From: Lingula anatina
Lineage: Eukaryota > Brachiopoda > Lingulata > Lingulida > Lingulidae
Reading direction: 5' to 3'
DNA length: 64,000 nt
Assembly (NCBI RefSeq): GCF_001039355.2
Contig: NW_019774436.1
Location: 4,875-68,874 of the forward strand
Positions 33,101 through 64,000 of this stretch are shown here, one piece after another. The notes below the pieces were generated by a model. That model saw nothing but the letters and a program-made list of their open reading frames with translations, was not told the origin of the DNA and ran no database searches. Position 1 is the stretch's first letter; each line of letters begins with the position of its first letter. The position numbers and the translations under genes were made by a program.

Positions 33101-36100
33101 TTCTGTTCAGCTGAAGACACAATCATGTATGTTCGAAATGCTGCAGTTACCAATAATATTCATCTCGGCGTGAAAAGTCAACAGCAGTAAAACTGTCCTT
33201 CAGTCTGTAGATAAAAACCCATCTGGAAACATGGACCACGATCATCAAGAATTCGTACAAAGAAGACTTTTTTGCAACGTTTTATTGCTGAATGGGCAAT
33301 CTGTTTCAAAGCATTTGGGTGCATGGTCCTATTGCGGCAAGTCAGGCTTATCGAAAGTTTTGTTTTGGAATGTGTATACTATAGTGGGAACAAAAAGCAC
33401 GCACTGGCTTGTCATTGAGGGAAAACCACCTATTGATTCCAGATGAAAGTTAGTCTGGGGAGGTTAGCGCTTTGGATGAGCAGTCACCGAATTGGTCATT
33501 TAACGCACTGACCATTCCGCATGGGTTGGAATTGCATTTAATTCGCGCATTGAGTAAGTTCACTGCGATTTGTATGTCTTGCAGGTGTCGGTCGCTCTGC
33601 TCATGTACTGGTATACGCCTACATTCACTGCCGCAAATAATGTTGATTTTGCGTACTTCAAGTTGATATGCATGTGTGGCTCTCTCCACAGTTGGGCCCA
33701 TATTACAAAAGTCGGCTGAAAGAGAGATTTTACGCTTAATCGAATTATGTTATAATCCTCCCTTATCATATCATGCGAAGTATTACACCACTCTGAAAAT
33801 ATAGAATGTTTAACATAGCTGGGGAATAAGACTGTGAGACTAAATGAAAATCAACATAACTTTATGTGAAGAAGTTTTTCAAGTATATACAGCTGTGTCC
33901 ATGTCCCCATTTTCGAAATTCGTCTTATTGACTGATGTGACCGCCTTAATGTTGGTCCACGCCTTGTTGTGCATTGTTATTTGAAACAAATGGTAAAGTT
34001 ATTTGACAGTACAATTTAAGTACTTTGCGTTTGGAAAACTTAAGTAGCTTGCAGGGCATTTCAAATTAAATTACTTGGACATTTAAAATCTGAACAGTCT
34101 TAAAAATGTTTCGATGCAAGCTTGAAGGTGCAATAGAGGTTAAACCTAAAGGCTGCATTACATTGTAAATCGCAGACTTAGGGCCTTGAAAAGAGTACAT
34201 CGATAATTTCTCTCTTACTCTTACTCTTTGTACGGAAAAGGAAAAAGAACAGAAAACCTGCATGAAAGAGTGTATTAGCATGCAGCAAGAAGGATAGGGG
34301 TTATCCATTCCACCAGAAAAGAAAAAAATTAAGGGATAAACGTTTTCGACTCACCACGCCCAATTATATAAAAAATGTTTTTGTTCACGGTTCATTTCTG
34401 GTGCAGGTAAATCGATCAAAACGTAAACAACCCGACAAGGACACCTGGTTGCTCTACTCAGGCAAGCGATATTTATTAATGGACCCGAAGGCTTCATCTA
34501 TATTATTAAATCAACCCCCCCCCCCACCAAAAAAAAAGGGAGAGAAAAGAAAAAAGAAAGAAAGAAAAAAGTCCAATCGCTATTCATGAACACGCATTTT
34601 AAATGCAGCCTGGGGAAATTAATTCGTCGCATAATAGCAACTATGGTCAGGTAATAATACCTGTTACACAGCGCTTTGATACGGTTAAATTCACGGTGGA
34701 AGTAAAGGGCTTTTTTCTATTCATTTCAAACATGATGTTTCGGGGTTAACTGCCTGTGTTAGCTCCTAAAAGAAAATGTGCTTAGACTGAAACACGTTCA
34801 TCAATTGTCAGCATAAGTGTAGTGTTGAGCAGAAACGCTTTTACTGACACGTCTTGAATACTCAGTGCGTGCTTCTTACATTTGATAATGATTCAAATAA
34901 GAAGAAACGCGTGGGAAAGGGTTTTCATAACACCGATTTAAACGCAAGTGCTCATGTCGGACCTGAAATACCCTATACAAATTTTTCCTAATTATGTTAA
35001 GCATATAAGATTATACCTCCGCGTTTAACCTGAAATGAACGATACGGTGAGTGAAATATTTTGAATAAGTTAGTCAGTAACAGTCCTGCACCATGGGTAA
35101 AGGTTTAACTCTTGTTGAATTTTTAAAATATATATATTTTTTAAATTGGAAATGAAAATATAGAGACAAAACGCAAAACCCGAAAAGATAACATTGTATC
35201 TTGGCAAATAAAAATTTAACAGTGACTTATGTAGGGTAGGTGGTTGATGCGCAAGGTCTATGTTACCTTCCTCAATTTTGCTTCTCCCACTCCACCACCC
35301 CCCACCTCTCAGCGACTGCAATGGCTCGCGTACGTATTGCGCGGTTTTCTAACTACCTATACTAGTATTTATATGCATTCGGGTCATTTACATCTAACTT
35401 GCCATATGTTGGATCCCAGACTTAACTGTTATAAGAACATTTGTGTTTGTGATGTGTAGGAGGAATATGTTAAAAATACCAATCCATCGTGTGAATGAAA
35501 AAAAAGGGCCATACCTCAACTCACTCATATTACACCTTGTAGGTCTGAAATATACAATCATTTCTCTCATCATATACTTGTATTTAAAACCACGCCTTCA
35601 CTGTAAACAACAGTGTGAAACTTGTTTTCTGCATGTAAAACATAAGAAAACTGTGCTCCAACCATGCCCTATCTCACACCTATTAGGTAGTGTGAGTGGC
35701 GTCCACTTGAACCAGGCACATGCCTTTTTTCATTGTTCTGGCATACATTTAATTACGGATATACCTCTCTCCCTAAGGCGATGGGTGTCACTTTTCAAAA
35801 GGAAGCAGCATTTACGATGCGTAATGATAATCCGAAGCAGACACCCCGAATTTCAGAACACCTTGGAAAACGCTCACTTTGGGCTTACTTAAGCCAAGAA
35901 GTTATAACTTCTTGCTTAAGCAGCCATTCACACAAACAGTGACGGAAAGTGCAGGGTAAGATAAGTCACCGACGGTGCTGTGAGGCTCAAAAGGCCGCTA
36001 TGTGACTGATACTTGAAAAGTGGTTGCTCAGCACGAAGGTGCATCTACGCGACACAGTGGTACCGATTATCATACCTAGCGTCTCAGTTACATGTTCTCA

Positions 36101-39100
36101 GTTAAGAACACGACCTATAGGATAAATCTACTTCTTACCGTCAACGCAGTGAAATAATGTGCTCCCCAAAGCAAATTTGAAGTTTAAACACTGGTTGATA
36201 TGGCCATCCTTTTGTGTGCTTGATTTACGGGGCACTTACAACCTGCCAATATTTTTCACACGGCAAAGTATAAAAGGGGTATAGATTTCACTATATTTCA
36301 TGATATCGACTGCTTATTTTGTTTGTAAGCGTCAAAACAGTGTTTAGCAAACCTACACTAATATAAGAAAAAGTGCTACATGTATAAGGAGCAATCTAAA
36401 ATTTTCAAGAAACCCGGAATCAACGCTTGGTAAGAACATGTAGGACGTTGGAGCGTGCTCGTGTCCCTTGCCTATAAACAATTAATATTAATAACTGTAC
36501 ACTTTGACAAATACTAAATCGTTTTTTTCGTCCAAGCTGTACACAATAATTTGATATGTTAATAAGGTTGGTCCGCGTTTTTCTCAAAGAAAAGTAATCT
36601 TACTTTTTGTATTGCCAAGTCTTAACCTGTCGTGTAAAAGATAAAGAACACATAAATTTTCATTTTGATTTGGAAAAAAACTCTTCATCTCGGTGCGTGT
36701 TTGGGCGAGTTTTTCAAACCCCTTGTGTACTCCATAAATGCAAAACGTATAGTAACCCAGGATCGAAAAAGATGTAAATCACTGGTGAATAGGGACACTG
36801 ATGCAATTAATGTACTTAATCTGGAAATACAGTTTTGACTGTTTCCGTCATATCAAAGTTGCCGTTTACACAGTAAATCTCATTCCAAAAACCTGCAATT
36901 AACATATTTGAATTGTTGATTTGTAAATACACACTTTGATAAACTTTCGTTCCTGCTTGTAAGATGTAGAATGGGAATCAACACAATCAGTTCAAGTCAA
37001 GTTCAGATAAGTCAAGTTCAAACAACACGTTACAAAATAACGTCATTTAGAAGCTGATAAATTTGTTCATTATTCTTTACTGGATTAACCGTAGAAAAGC
37101 AGTGCATGTAGCTGGCTGTTTACCCTTTACAGGGGTTACAGATTGATTTTTCACAAGATATCCACAGATGTGTCTATGGCTAATTATGTGCACATTTCTG
37201 CACTGTATCCAGCGATAATTTTCGGATTTTTTGCACAAAATTGGCTTCATCACTGAGGTGGTCTCTAATAGAGAGTACTGAAAGTCCAAGATCTTCGTTT
37301 TTCGCCCCAATCCCCCAATGATGAATTAAAGATGGCTCTTTGGATCTCAGGACGTAACTTTTCTCTTTGTCTTTGCGTGTGTATGGTGGGTGGGTTCACT
37401 TGTTGTCTTGCATCTACCGGTATAAAAATGTCATTTCATTGAAAGTTCTTTGAAACCGGTAAAACTGGTACGCTAAAAACGTACTATTGTCTGACGAAAA
37501 AAGTTTTGTAGAGCAACATATTGAGAATATGGAATGGTAGATGAATAAAGGTGAAATATGGAGACCCGACGTATTCTAGAATAACAAATACTTTACACGC
37601 CTCAAGTCCTCTGATAAGCAGCTGGTCTCACCGCTTGCCTAAAATTGTTCATGGTAAATGCTGATCTAGACATCACAAATAAGGGTTTGGGTTTGATATC
37701 AATAAAGGTGGTTGAATTTTTTTACAATTGTCTGGGATTTCATCCTACAAGTTCGAGAATCTCGAAGAGAAAACTACTAGTAAGGCCTACTCAGTGACTG
37801 TCTTAACGGAAAGAAAAAAGACAAGATGGCAATTTTTCTTTTTTTATAAGAACCACGTACCTTGTTACTAAGATGGGTCATTAAAAAACGAGAAAAATAA
37901 ACACAAATGGATAGCTGTTTCGCACAAGTGGATGGGAAACTCTATCCAGACAATGATTTCGTTTAGACTAAGTGTCATTTAACATATATTATTATCGAAA
38001 ACGACAACAAAAGTCCTCAGCTTCACGTGAATCGATCAAAAGTTCATCTACGCACTGTAAGCGTTTTATATTGGTATAATAGCAGAATGCTGGACAGAAA
38101 AACAACAACGACAACAATACCGACGTCTGTACAAGAGGGTAAAAATAAGCGTGAATTAGACTCTACGTAAGCACATCTGTTATTTGTACAGCGCACGCCT
38201 TAGTGTATTAGATGACAACCGCGAACAAACTCATATTTTATTGTATAAGGTCAATTTTATGAGGTCACAGGCAGATCGCTTTTATTCAAATATTGACATT
38301 TCTTTCATTTAATGTATAATAATGGAGGGTGGAGCTGATTTTGTGAATAAATGAAATAGGGAAAATAAAAACAATTTCAGATTGGCCGTCTAATATTTAA
38401 AAAAAACCTTGGTTTTCAATCAGGGAAAGGTTTGAACTGAATATTTTCAAAACCCCATGCTGAAACTACTATGGCAGAAAGACCACCCCATGCAGTGAAA
38501 ATATTAGCAGAAAGCGGCACCTTTAAAAATAATTTTACCTCTATTTAGAGAAAACGTCGGATGAGGCCTGTAATCACAAAATAAAACGGTGAATTTGCTC
38601 TCAGGAAGAAATTTAAAAACCTTACAGATCTACAGTTTGCATTGTTTTCAGCACGGAGTTATATGTAGATTTGCAACCTTGTTTTGACTCAATTAAAAAA
38701 AGCTTGTTGAACTTTTATTGTCAATTTATCTTAAGTCGTTCATTGTAATAGACCTATCACTTGCTAGTACATGTATTACTACTTACAACTATTTCTGGTA
38801 AACTGGTAAAAAATTAATTCAACTGTTTTTATCTCATTTAAGTGTCGTTCAGTAGAAAATTGCAGTGTCAAAATAAAAAAGCCCTGTAAGATTGGTCCAA
38901 GTCGGAACCTACTTTATCACATAAATTAGGCATGGTTATAGCTAAACTGATCAATTGCCAATTAGCAACTGGGCAATTTACGTAAAAACGATGGCTGATA
39001 TAGGCCTAAAATAAAACACCTGTATTTAGTTCAATGTGAGTGTCTGGTCGATCTTCTCTACAAATCTGGTGACTTGCATGATTGGAAATCAAGATATCAG

Positions 39101-39598
39101 ATGCATGTTGCTGTTTCTACTCCATACAAAATGAATGAATAAATTTATTTTTCACACCGTTCCCTCGGCGAGACAAAAAACCTAAAAGGCCTATCATTTG
39201 ATGAAATCGAAAATGCCCCACCTTTCCACATTTTAGGGATCTTGGTATATCACACTTTTAGTTTGGACAGGTGCCCAAATTAAGCTACCCAAAATACGAA
39301 AAAAAAAAAAAAGACATTCCTGTAGGCTAGTAGGCCTACTAGTAGGCCTAGGCCCTACGTTTGGTCATCATGTAGAAGGCCTACAGATAGGGGGGCCTAT
39401 TTTGTTTTTAATCATTAACGAGCCTCAAAACACCGATATAATTCAAGGAAGTGTACAGAAAAATTCATCTTCAATTGTTTACTACCTTATTTTGAATGAA
39501 AAAAATGTAGCCTATTCTTGAACGACGCGATCGCATCCGAAGACGCACTGTATTTGCTTGCGCAATAAAACTGAATGAGTTGCTTTTTATTGCGCTAG
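30112..39598. other. Gene desert without supported coding exons
   Basis: About 9.5 kb in which open frames are short, mutually overlapping and without recognisable domains. The longest, a 149-codon plus-strand frame at 35443-35892, starts without ATG and has unconvincing composition. Small features seen are the palindrome near 35895, a C/A-rich tract at 34517-34570, an AGTTCAAGTCAAG-type short repeat at ~36990-37022, and a TAGGCCTA-rich palindromic patch at 39325-39400. It could hold regulatory DNA or a lncRNA, but the sequence alone does not show it. Confidence 0.5.
35883..35924. repeat. Loop-less palindrome
   Basis: A perfect 20-base palindrome, CAAGAAGTTATAACTTCTTG (35895-35914), with imperfect extension of the arms (GCTTACTTAAGC / GCTTAAGCAGC) to about 42 bases. 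No element boundaries are visible. Confidence 0.8.
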
Positions 39599-40059
39599 TT
39601 GAGAAAACACAGCCATTGCACATCCTCACTAAAACGAATTGTGTTATTCACTAGCCGAATCGTGAATGTGCCACACTATCACAACCAGAATGTCAGCATA
39701 CTAGTAAGCCTGTTCTTCGTTGTGTTCCTCTATATCCTCATTTATATCTTACAGAATATCACTGCAGGAAGCGACCACAACGACGACAAAGTTCCACGGT
39801 CGTCTGCAACAAGGGAGTTGAAAATGGAAGAAGAGCGAATTCATCCAGCCGATGTCAGCTGGTCATCAGTGTTTTCACAACGTGGGTTTGCCTAAGTAAG
39901 TCATATCGCAGTCTACATGCTCACATTTTAAAAGTTATAGAGAATAACTTACATCATGAGGGGATGTATCGAGAACAATTGTGACAAGAAGAAAACAACA
40001 ACTAGTGTGTGTGTTTTGGGGGTGATTTGGAAAATAGATGTAAAGGAAAGCATATCATA

Positions 40060-40370
40060 CTGTTCAGTTCACAAATATAATCCCCAGATTTGTTAAATAA
40101 CTTTAATGGAGTTGCTTCTTGTACACCCAACTCATTTTTTATGGCCTAGCTTACATGTAATTATATAACGCAAGTCAGGGGTGGATTCAGAGTTATTTTC
40201 TGACAGTCTTCCAAATTATCTTTGTTGATCCATCCTCCATTTTTTGACCGTCTTCCGACAGAAATAATTAGATACCCGTCAATGTAAACTTGAAAATCTG
40301 ACCGTCTTCCGGAAGACCCAGAAGACCCCCTAAATCCGCCCCTGCAAGTGGACATGTGCAATTTGAGTAA
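40060..40370 (+). repeat. Diverged duplicate, copy 1 (interrupted by a MITE)
   Basis: Without the inserted element at 40176-40344 this segment aligns with 42929-43050: both contain TTCAGTT-ACAAATATAATCC, TAATGGAGTTGCTT, ATTATATAA-GCA and TGTGCAATTTGA. It is an older local duplication of ~125-140 bases. Confidence 0.75.
40176..40344. mobile_element. hAT-like MITE with CAGGGG termini
   Basis: 169 bases with ~15-base terminal inverted repeats CAGGGGTGGATTCAG / CTAAATCCGCCCCTG. It is flanked on both sides by CAAGT (40171-40175, 40345-40349). Inside is a degenerate internal repetition of GACCGTCTTCCG-type sequence. CAGGG-C-GGAT termini are typical of hAT-type non-autonomous elements, although those usually make 8-bp duplications, so superfamily assignment is tentative. 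No coding capacity. Confidence 0.8.
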
Positions 40371-40580
40371 TACAGTGTTTTCCACTGTCACGTGACTTCC
40401 GCTAAATTCTCCATGAGAACACGAGATTTTGCGGGATTTGAAGTTTCAAGGGGCAAGTGTGGAGTGTACATGACTGACGCCATATCGACGAGTGCTCGTT
40501 TCGATCTGAATTTTCAAGGATTTGTAACATGATAACACCTGATTTTTTTTCGAAAACACATTCATGCGAGTACTTGGAAT

Positions 40581-40784
40581 AGAAATTTAACGGACGTACC
40601 TGATGACTTTTCCAAGAAAGAACTGAAAACGTATCTCATAGACAGCAAGGATAGGACATATGATAAGAAATTTGTGCAGACATTCAAAAGTCTGAAACTT
40701 ATTATTCAAGATGGATATGTGCAGAAAATCTACACAACAGCTTTAGTGGACCACTCTGTGTCACCAGAAAACTGCCATGTTTAA
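40581..40784 (+). pseudogene. Coding remnant resembling SWIM/YqaJ-type transposon-associated proteins
   Basis: The open frame reads NLTDVPDDFSKKELKTYLID, then KKFVQTFKSLKL and QDGYVQKIYTTAL, and ends at TAA 40782-40784. This resembles the N-terminal part of invertebrate multi-copy proteins with a SWIM zinc finger and YqaJ-like nuclease (a short helical segment, then a 'KSYKL..DGHV..' strand). The SWIM cysteines and nuclease domain do not follow, so it would be a fragment. A preceding short frame (ATG 40470, ending ~40532) could be its broken start. Family call is from pattern memory only. Confidence 0.4.
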
Positions 40785-41777
40785 AGCTAGACGAAAACAA
40801 CAGGCCATATTTGAATCAGAACCATAGCTTGCCTACTTCACTCAAGTCCAGGGTCAAATGGTTGTGCACAACATTCATGTGTATGATTTTGTTTTGTGCA
40901 TAGAGAAGGATCTCTTCATTGAATCTGTTCTGTTTGATGCTGTTCATTGGGTATCTGTGGTTCCTAAACTGACCAGTTTTTACAAGACATTCATTTTGAC
41001 AGAGTTGGTGTACGCTACTATTAAACATTTTTTTTCATTCAAAAATTCAAGCTTTATTCTACACATGCATTAAATACCAAACTGAGAATATGTGCAATAT
41101 TATTCTGCATTGTGATCTTGGGTTGTGAAAATCTTTAGTGTTTTATTTTCATGCTGTTATAATAATCCTTGCATGATAATAGTCTTTTTTTTTTTTTTTT
41201 TTTTTTGAAAAATATTTTTTCTTTTGTGTATTTAACATGGATATAGATATTGAATAACACTGTGATAAAGTAAATGTTTTAAAATATGGTTGTATCAGAT
41301 GGTGCTTTTATATAGGTTTTACTGGAATACAGTAGAAAGGAAATGGTTCTCAGGAGTGAACTTTCATCTTTTTAGACTAGATTTTTATTTTATTGATCAG
41401 TTGATGCAGGATTCAAGTGCAATTTCTATATATTTTATGTATTTAGCAGTGCAATAGATATTTAATTACATTGTGATATAGTAATGTTTTTAATTATAAC
41501 TTGGTCTCAGATGATGGTGCTTTAAATTAATATTTCCCATGTAGGTTGGTTTAATTTTACTCAGGTTTTAATGTGCAGCTTTTTTAGATTAATTTTAACT
41601 GGAAGATGGCACGATGCTAGTGCATTTACTAGTACAGTAATTTATTTGCAGCAACAGCTCAGCAGTGAACAAATCAAATATCTCTGTGATTATATTTTTG
41701 TACGCAGTTTTACTTTTCTAAATAAAACGATGAAAGAAAGTAAATGTGCTGTGATCAGCTTCTTCAATATAATTTTT
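40785..41777. other. AT-rich non-coding sequence
   Basis: T-rich sequence with a T20 tract at 41187-41206. Two near-repeats (AATGTTTTAA-ATATGGTTGTATCAGATGGTGCTTT around 41270-41308, and TAATGTTTTTAATTATAACTTGGTCTCAGATGATGGTGCTTT around 41481-41523) suggest a ~210-base degenerate duplication. No supported exon. Confidence 0.5.
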
Positions 41778-42125
41778 CTACTCTCCGCCGCTTCGGCCCA
41801 TGTCGCACTTGAAATACTGTTTAGCCATTTTGTGTGACTTTGGTAAATCAGCTGATGGTACTGCATCAATAGTCATACTATCTTTCCTGTTTGGTTTCCC
41901 GGATTGGAAGTGACAGCCACATACTTTGAAGTTGTCAGTTATATTTTGCAATGAAATGTTCGAACGACCAGCAGCACTAATCCATAGCAATTTCAGATGT
42001 CTGGCCTTTGGAAATACAAAAAAAAAAAAAAAAAAAAGAAAAAAGAAAAAAAAACTACAAACATTGTCTATTCTACCTCTCCGGTGGCTGCAGTTATACA
42101 CACAGCAGTTGTCATGACTACCCAT
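41778..42125 (-). CDS. THAP-type zinc-finger exon with poly-Phe interruption
   Basis: From GSHDNCCVYNCSHRRGR to LLWISAAGRSN, then NFKVCGCHFQSG. This gives the C2CH signature of a THAP domain (first CxxxC pair, invariant W, C..H F at the end), a DNA-binding fold found in P-element transposases and domesticated regulators. Between the first Cys pair and the FPK segment lies an A-rich tract (42019-42054 on the plus strand) encoding a run of about 15 Phe, an in-frame microsatellite expansion absent from normal THAP domains. The frame ends at 41778 and no further exon was recognised, so it is a fragment or the first exon of a THAP gene. ATG at 42125. Confidence 0.6.
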   Translation of the reverse strand: MGSHDNCCVYNCSHRRGRIDNVCSFFFFFLFFFFFFVFPKARHLKLLWISAAGRSNISLQNITDNFKVCGCHFQSGKPNRKDSMTIDAVPSADLPKSHKMAKQYFKCDMGRSGGE

Positions 42126-42388
42126 TACCGATAAATGCGAAGAGCGGGATATCTACTTTACATCGTGACAGCCGTCCATGAAGGCCCCTTCAACTCTTGC
42201 CCCCTGAGAAACAGTCCCGCACAAAATGGCGCGAACTGCGCATGCACACGATTTCGTGGAAAACACTCTATTAGATAAGTATATGCACTCTTTGCCATGC
42301 TGTTTGTTGGTGATTCTATTGAAAGACTAAACACTCAAAGACTCAAATCAATATCAAAGACTTTAAAACATAAGGTGCTCAATTGCCT

Positions 42389-42730
42389 GCACTAGTAGGC
42401 TTGATTTGGTCTTGAAGTGCAATTTAAGATCACAAATAGTCTTACATGATCGTAAACCTTGATTCAGACCATTTCTGCACTGACAGCCAATTAAGTTGTC
42501 TCCCCTTACTCATTCTCCCATTGTGAGCAGAGGTGTCCTCTATTGTGAGGAGAGGTATCCCCCATTGTGAGGAGAGGAAGCTGCTTGATTACTTAAGTGG
42601 ATGTTAGATCATTTTTAATCTTAAAAGCAGATTCAGTCCATTTTAAGACTACTGCTGTAATGATCAAGACAGTGTTAGATCATTTGTGATCTTAAATTGC
42701 ACTTTAAGACCAAATCCAGCCCACTAGTGC
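42389..42730. mobile_element. 342-bp inverted-repeat MITE
   Basis: Ends are imperfect inverted repeats of ~65 bases, GCACTAGT(A/G)GGCT(T/G)GATTTGG, then TCTT-AAGTGCAATTTAAGATCACAAAT. Inside, TTGTGAGGAGAGG-like units occur three times in tandem (42520-42590), and a second inner inverted pair (TTAGATCATTTTTAATCTTAAA) is present. No ORF. Duplicated bases at the edges are not clear. Confidence 0.82.
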
Positions 42731-42928
42731 TGGTTTCCCTATATTGATAATGAAAGATATAAATTAAAGGGTTTTATCCCAGGTTTTCCCCAGAGCCTGT
42801 CCATAAAGTGTTCTTTTATTAATATGTTTTGCTTTGTTTATATTCTAAATATTATATGTAGAGTGAATGTCTCCAACATGTTTAATGAAAAAAAAGATGT
42901 TTTTTTATTCTGGTAAAAAATGAAGGCA

Positions 42929-43050
42929 TGTTCAGTTAACAAATATAATCCCCAGACTTGTTATTTAATTTTAATGGAGTTGCTTGCTTGTGCACTTGAC
43001 TCATTTTATGGCATTATATAATGCATTTTAATGTGTGCAATTTGAATAAT
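42929..43050 (+). repeat. Diverged duplicate, copy 2 (empty site)
   Basis: Aligns with 40060-40370 but lacks the 169-base MITE, showing the uninterrupted ancestral arrangement (TTATATAATGCATTTTAATG). It therefore supports the insertion point of the element at 40176. Confidence 0.75.
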
Positions 43051-43888
43051 TAAATTAGTATACACCACAAAATAGTGCAGCATTGAATCCAACTTGGATA
43101 AGGAATTTGTATATAAGATGTTCTGAAGTAATATCTGGGGAGTTCGGAGAGAGGAGATTTAGAGTAACTGCTTGGGTTTCAGGTGGCTAGTATCATCCTT
43201 TTTGACATGAAATTTGTACTGAAGTAATATTGTTAGGTGAATTTCACATGGCTTAATTTTATGCCCTGCAGTTGCAGTCATTCTTAACACAACAATTTAA
43301 ATATAAGGGTTCATACTGTTTTCTGCACAAGTGACATCAAGTGCCCCAAACTAAGAACAATTACATCGTGCATGAGCCATTAATAAATCGACAAATGACT
43401 ATGTACCTATTTGCAATATAAAGGGTAATGGGCCTTCTTGATGAATGCCAAATTTCACATTCATTCAGCAATCCACTTTACAGAGCAAGACAAGAGAAAT
43501 ATAATTTTTTGTTCAAAATATATGTACTGTACATTATTATTCTTTATTTTATTTTATTGAATGTGAATATTTATATACTAAGCTATCAAAGCTGTGTATT
43601 TTTTAAAAGAATTTAAACTCTCAAATGCATCATACTATTCTTTGAGCCTAAGAGAGAAAGACAGGAAAAACAGAAACAGTTAAAAGGAGAGCTGTGCTTA
43701 GCTCACACACCCCATTTCTTTGAAAAAATATCACTTTTTCTTTATCTCTTTTAATAGATAGTAACTAAATATATATATATATATATGTTAAATCATGTGA
43801 AGAGTAAAATTAGACATTCACATTCTCAAATCAAGCTATTCTTTATGAATCCACCATCAATAAGACCTTTATTTTCCCTTTATAATAG
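43051..43888. other. Sequence upstream of the first recognised mucin exon
   Basis: AT-rich intron or 5' flank of the mucin-like gene, with a short (TA)n at 43771-43787. The acceptor of the repeat exon is at 43887-43888 and requires one base from an upstream exon, so a start and signal-peptide exon must lie further left. I could not identify it. Confidence 0.5.

Positions 43889-64000
<20,112 letters not shown>

Noticed and set aside
35443-35892. 149-codon plus frame
   Set aside because: Starts without ATG, unusual composition, no recognisable family. Could be revisited with RNA data.
39599-39895. 98-codon frame with a hydrophobic segment ending at a GTAAGT
   Set aside because: No in-frame ATG before the hydrophobic part, and the stop directly abuts the donor-like site.
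41730-41837. Signal-peptide-like start (MKESKCAVISFFNIIFLLSA) as first exon of the mucin gene
   Set aside because: No usable donor in the right phase follows and it overlaps the THAP exon on the other strand.

Overview
This window is genomic DNA from an animal. It is AT-rich, with many short exons, canonical GT-AG introns plus three GC-AG introns, microsatellites, MITE-like inverted-repeat elements, a tRNA-Arg with an intron at the animal position, a THAP zinc-finger exon and a transposon tyrosine recombinase. The gene set (POLD1, an MCCC2-like carboxyltransferase, a SAMD15-like SAM protein, and a NIDO-AMOP-VWD-EGF mucin-like membrane protein) fits an invertebrate metazoan, probably a marine deuterostome or lophotrochozoan. 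The sequence alone does not fix the species.

Layout. (1) 1-4573, minus strand: mitochondrial acyl-CoA carboxyltransferase beta subunit resembling MCCC2, seven exons present, with the C-terminal exons beyond the left edge. A second copy of exon 2 and the tail of exon 1 lies at 117-674, between a CA microsatellite and an N. (2) 4574-5375: short head-to-head intergenic region, probably a shared bidirectional promoter. (3) 5376-15352, plus strand: complete POLD1, the catalytic subunit of replicative DNA polymerase delta, 24 coding exons and 1,095 aa, with all exonuclease, polymerase and C-terminal cysteine motifs. (4) 15353-25121: intergenic DNA holding three diverged ~1-kb tandem units, a 162-bp tandem repeat, a TIR element, three copies of one MITE family, and tRNA-Arg(TCT) with a 15-nt intron. 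(5) 25122-26978, minus strand: four-exon SAM-domain protein of SAMD15 type. (6) 27000-40000: a gene desert where no convincing coding exon was found, with a possible solo-LTR remnant and small palindromes. (7) 40060-43050: transposon-rich zone with a hAT-like MITE, its paralogous empty site, a SWIM/YqaJ-type coding remnant, a THAP exon and a 342-bp inverted-repeat element. (8) 43889-64000, plus strand: a very large single-pass membrane mucin-like gene, 34 exons visible and both ends missing. Its order is a Ser/Thr-rich 67-aa repeat array, Cys-rich modules, NIDO, AMOP, VWD, about 17 EGF repeats, a SEA-like region, a juxtamembrane EGF and a transmembrane helix.

The genes do not form one pathway. 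MCCC2-like (branched-chain or acyl-CoA catabolism) and POLD1 (replication) appear to share a promoter. The mucin-like gene is a cell-surface adhesion or mucus-type protein. The most unusual points are the one-base frameshift in the mucin repeat exon, the duplicated carboxyltransferase exons beside an assembly N, the replacement of the TGFMVG-type motif in the carboxyltransferase, three GC-AG introns in three different genes, and the nested or duplicated mobile elements.
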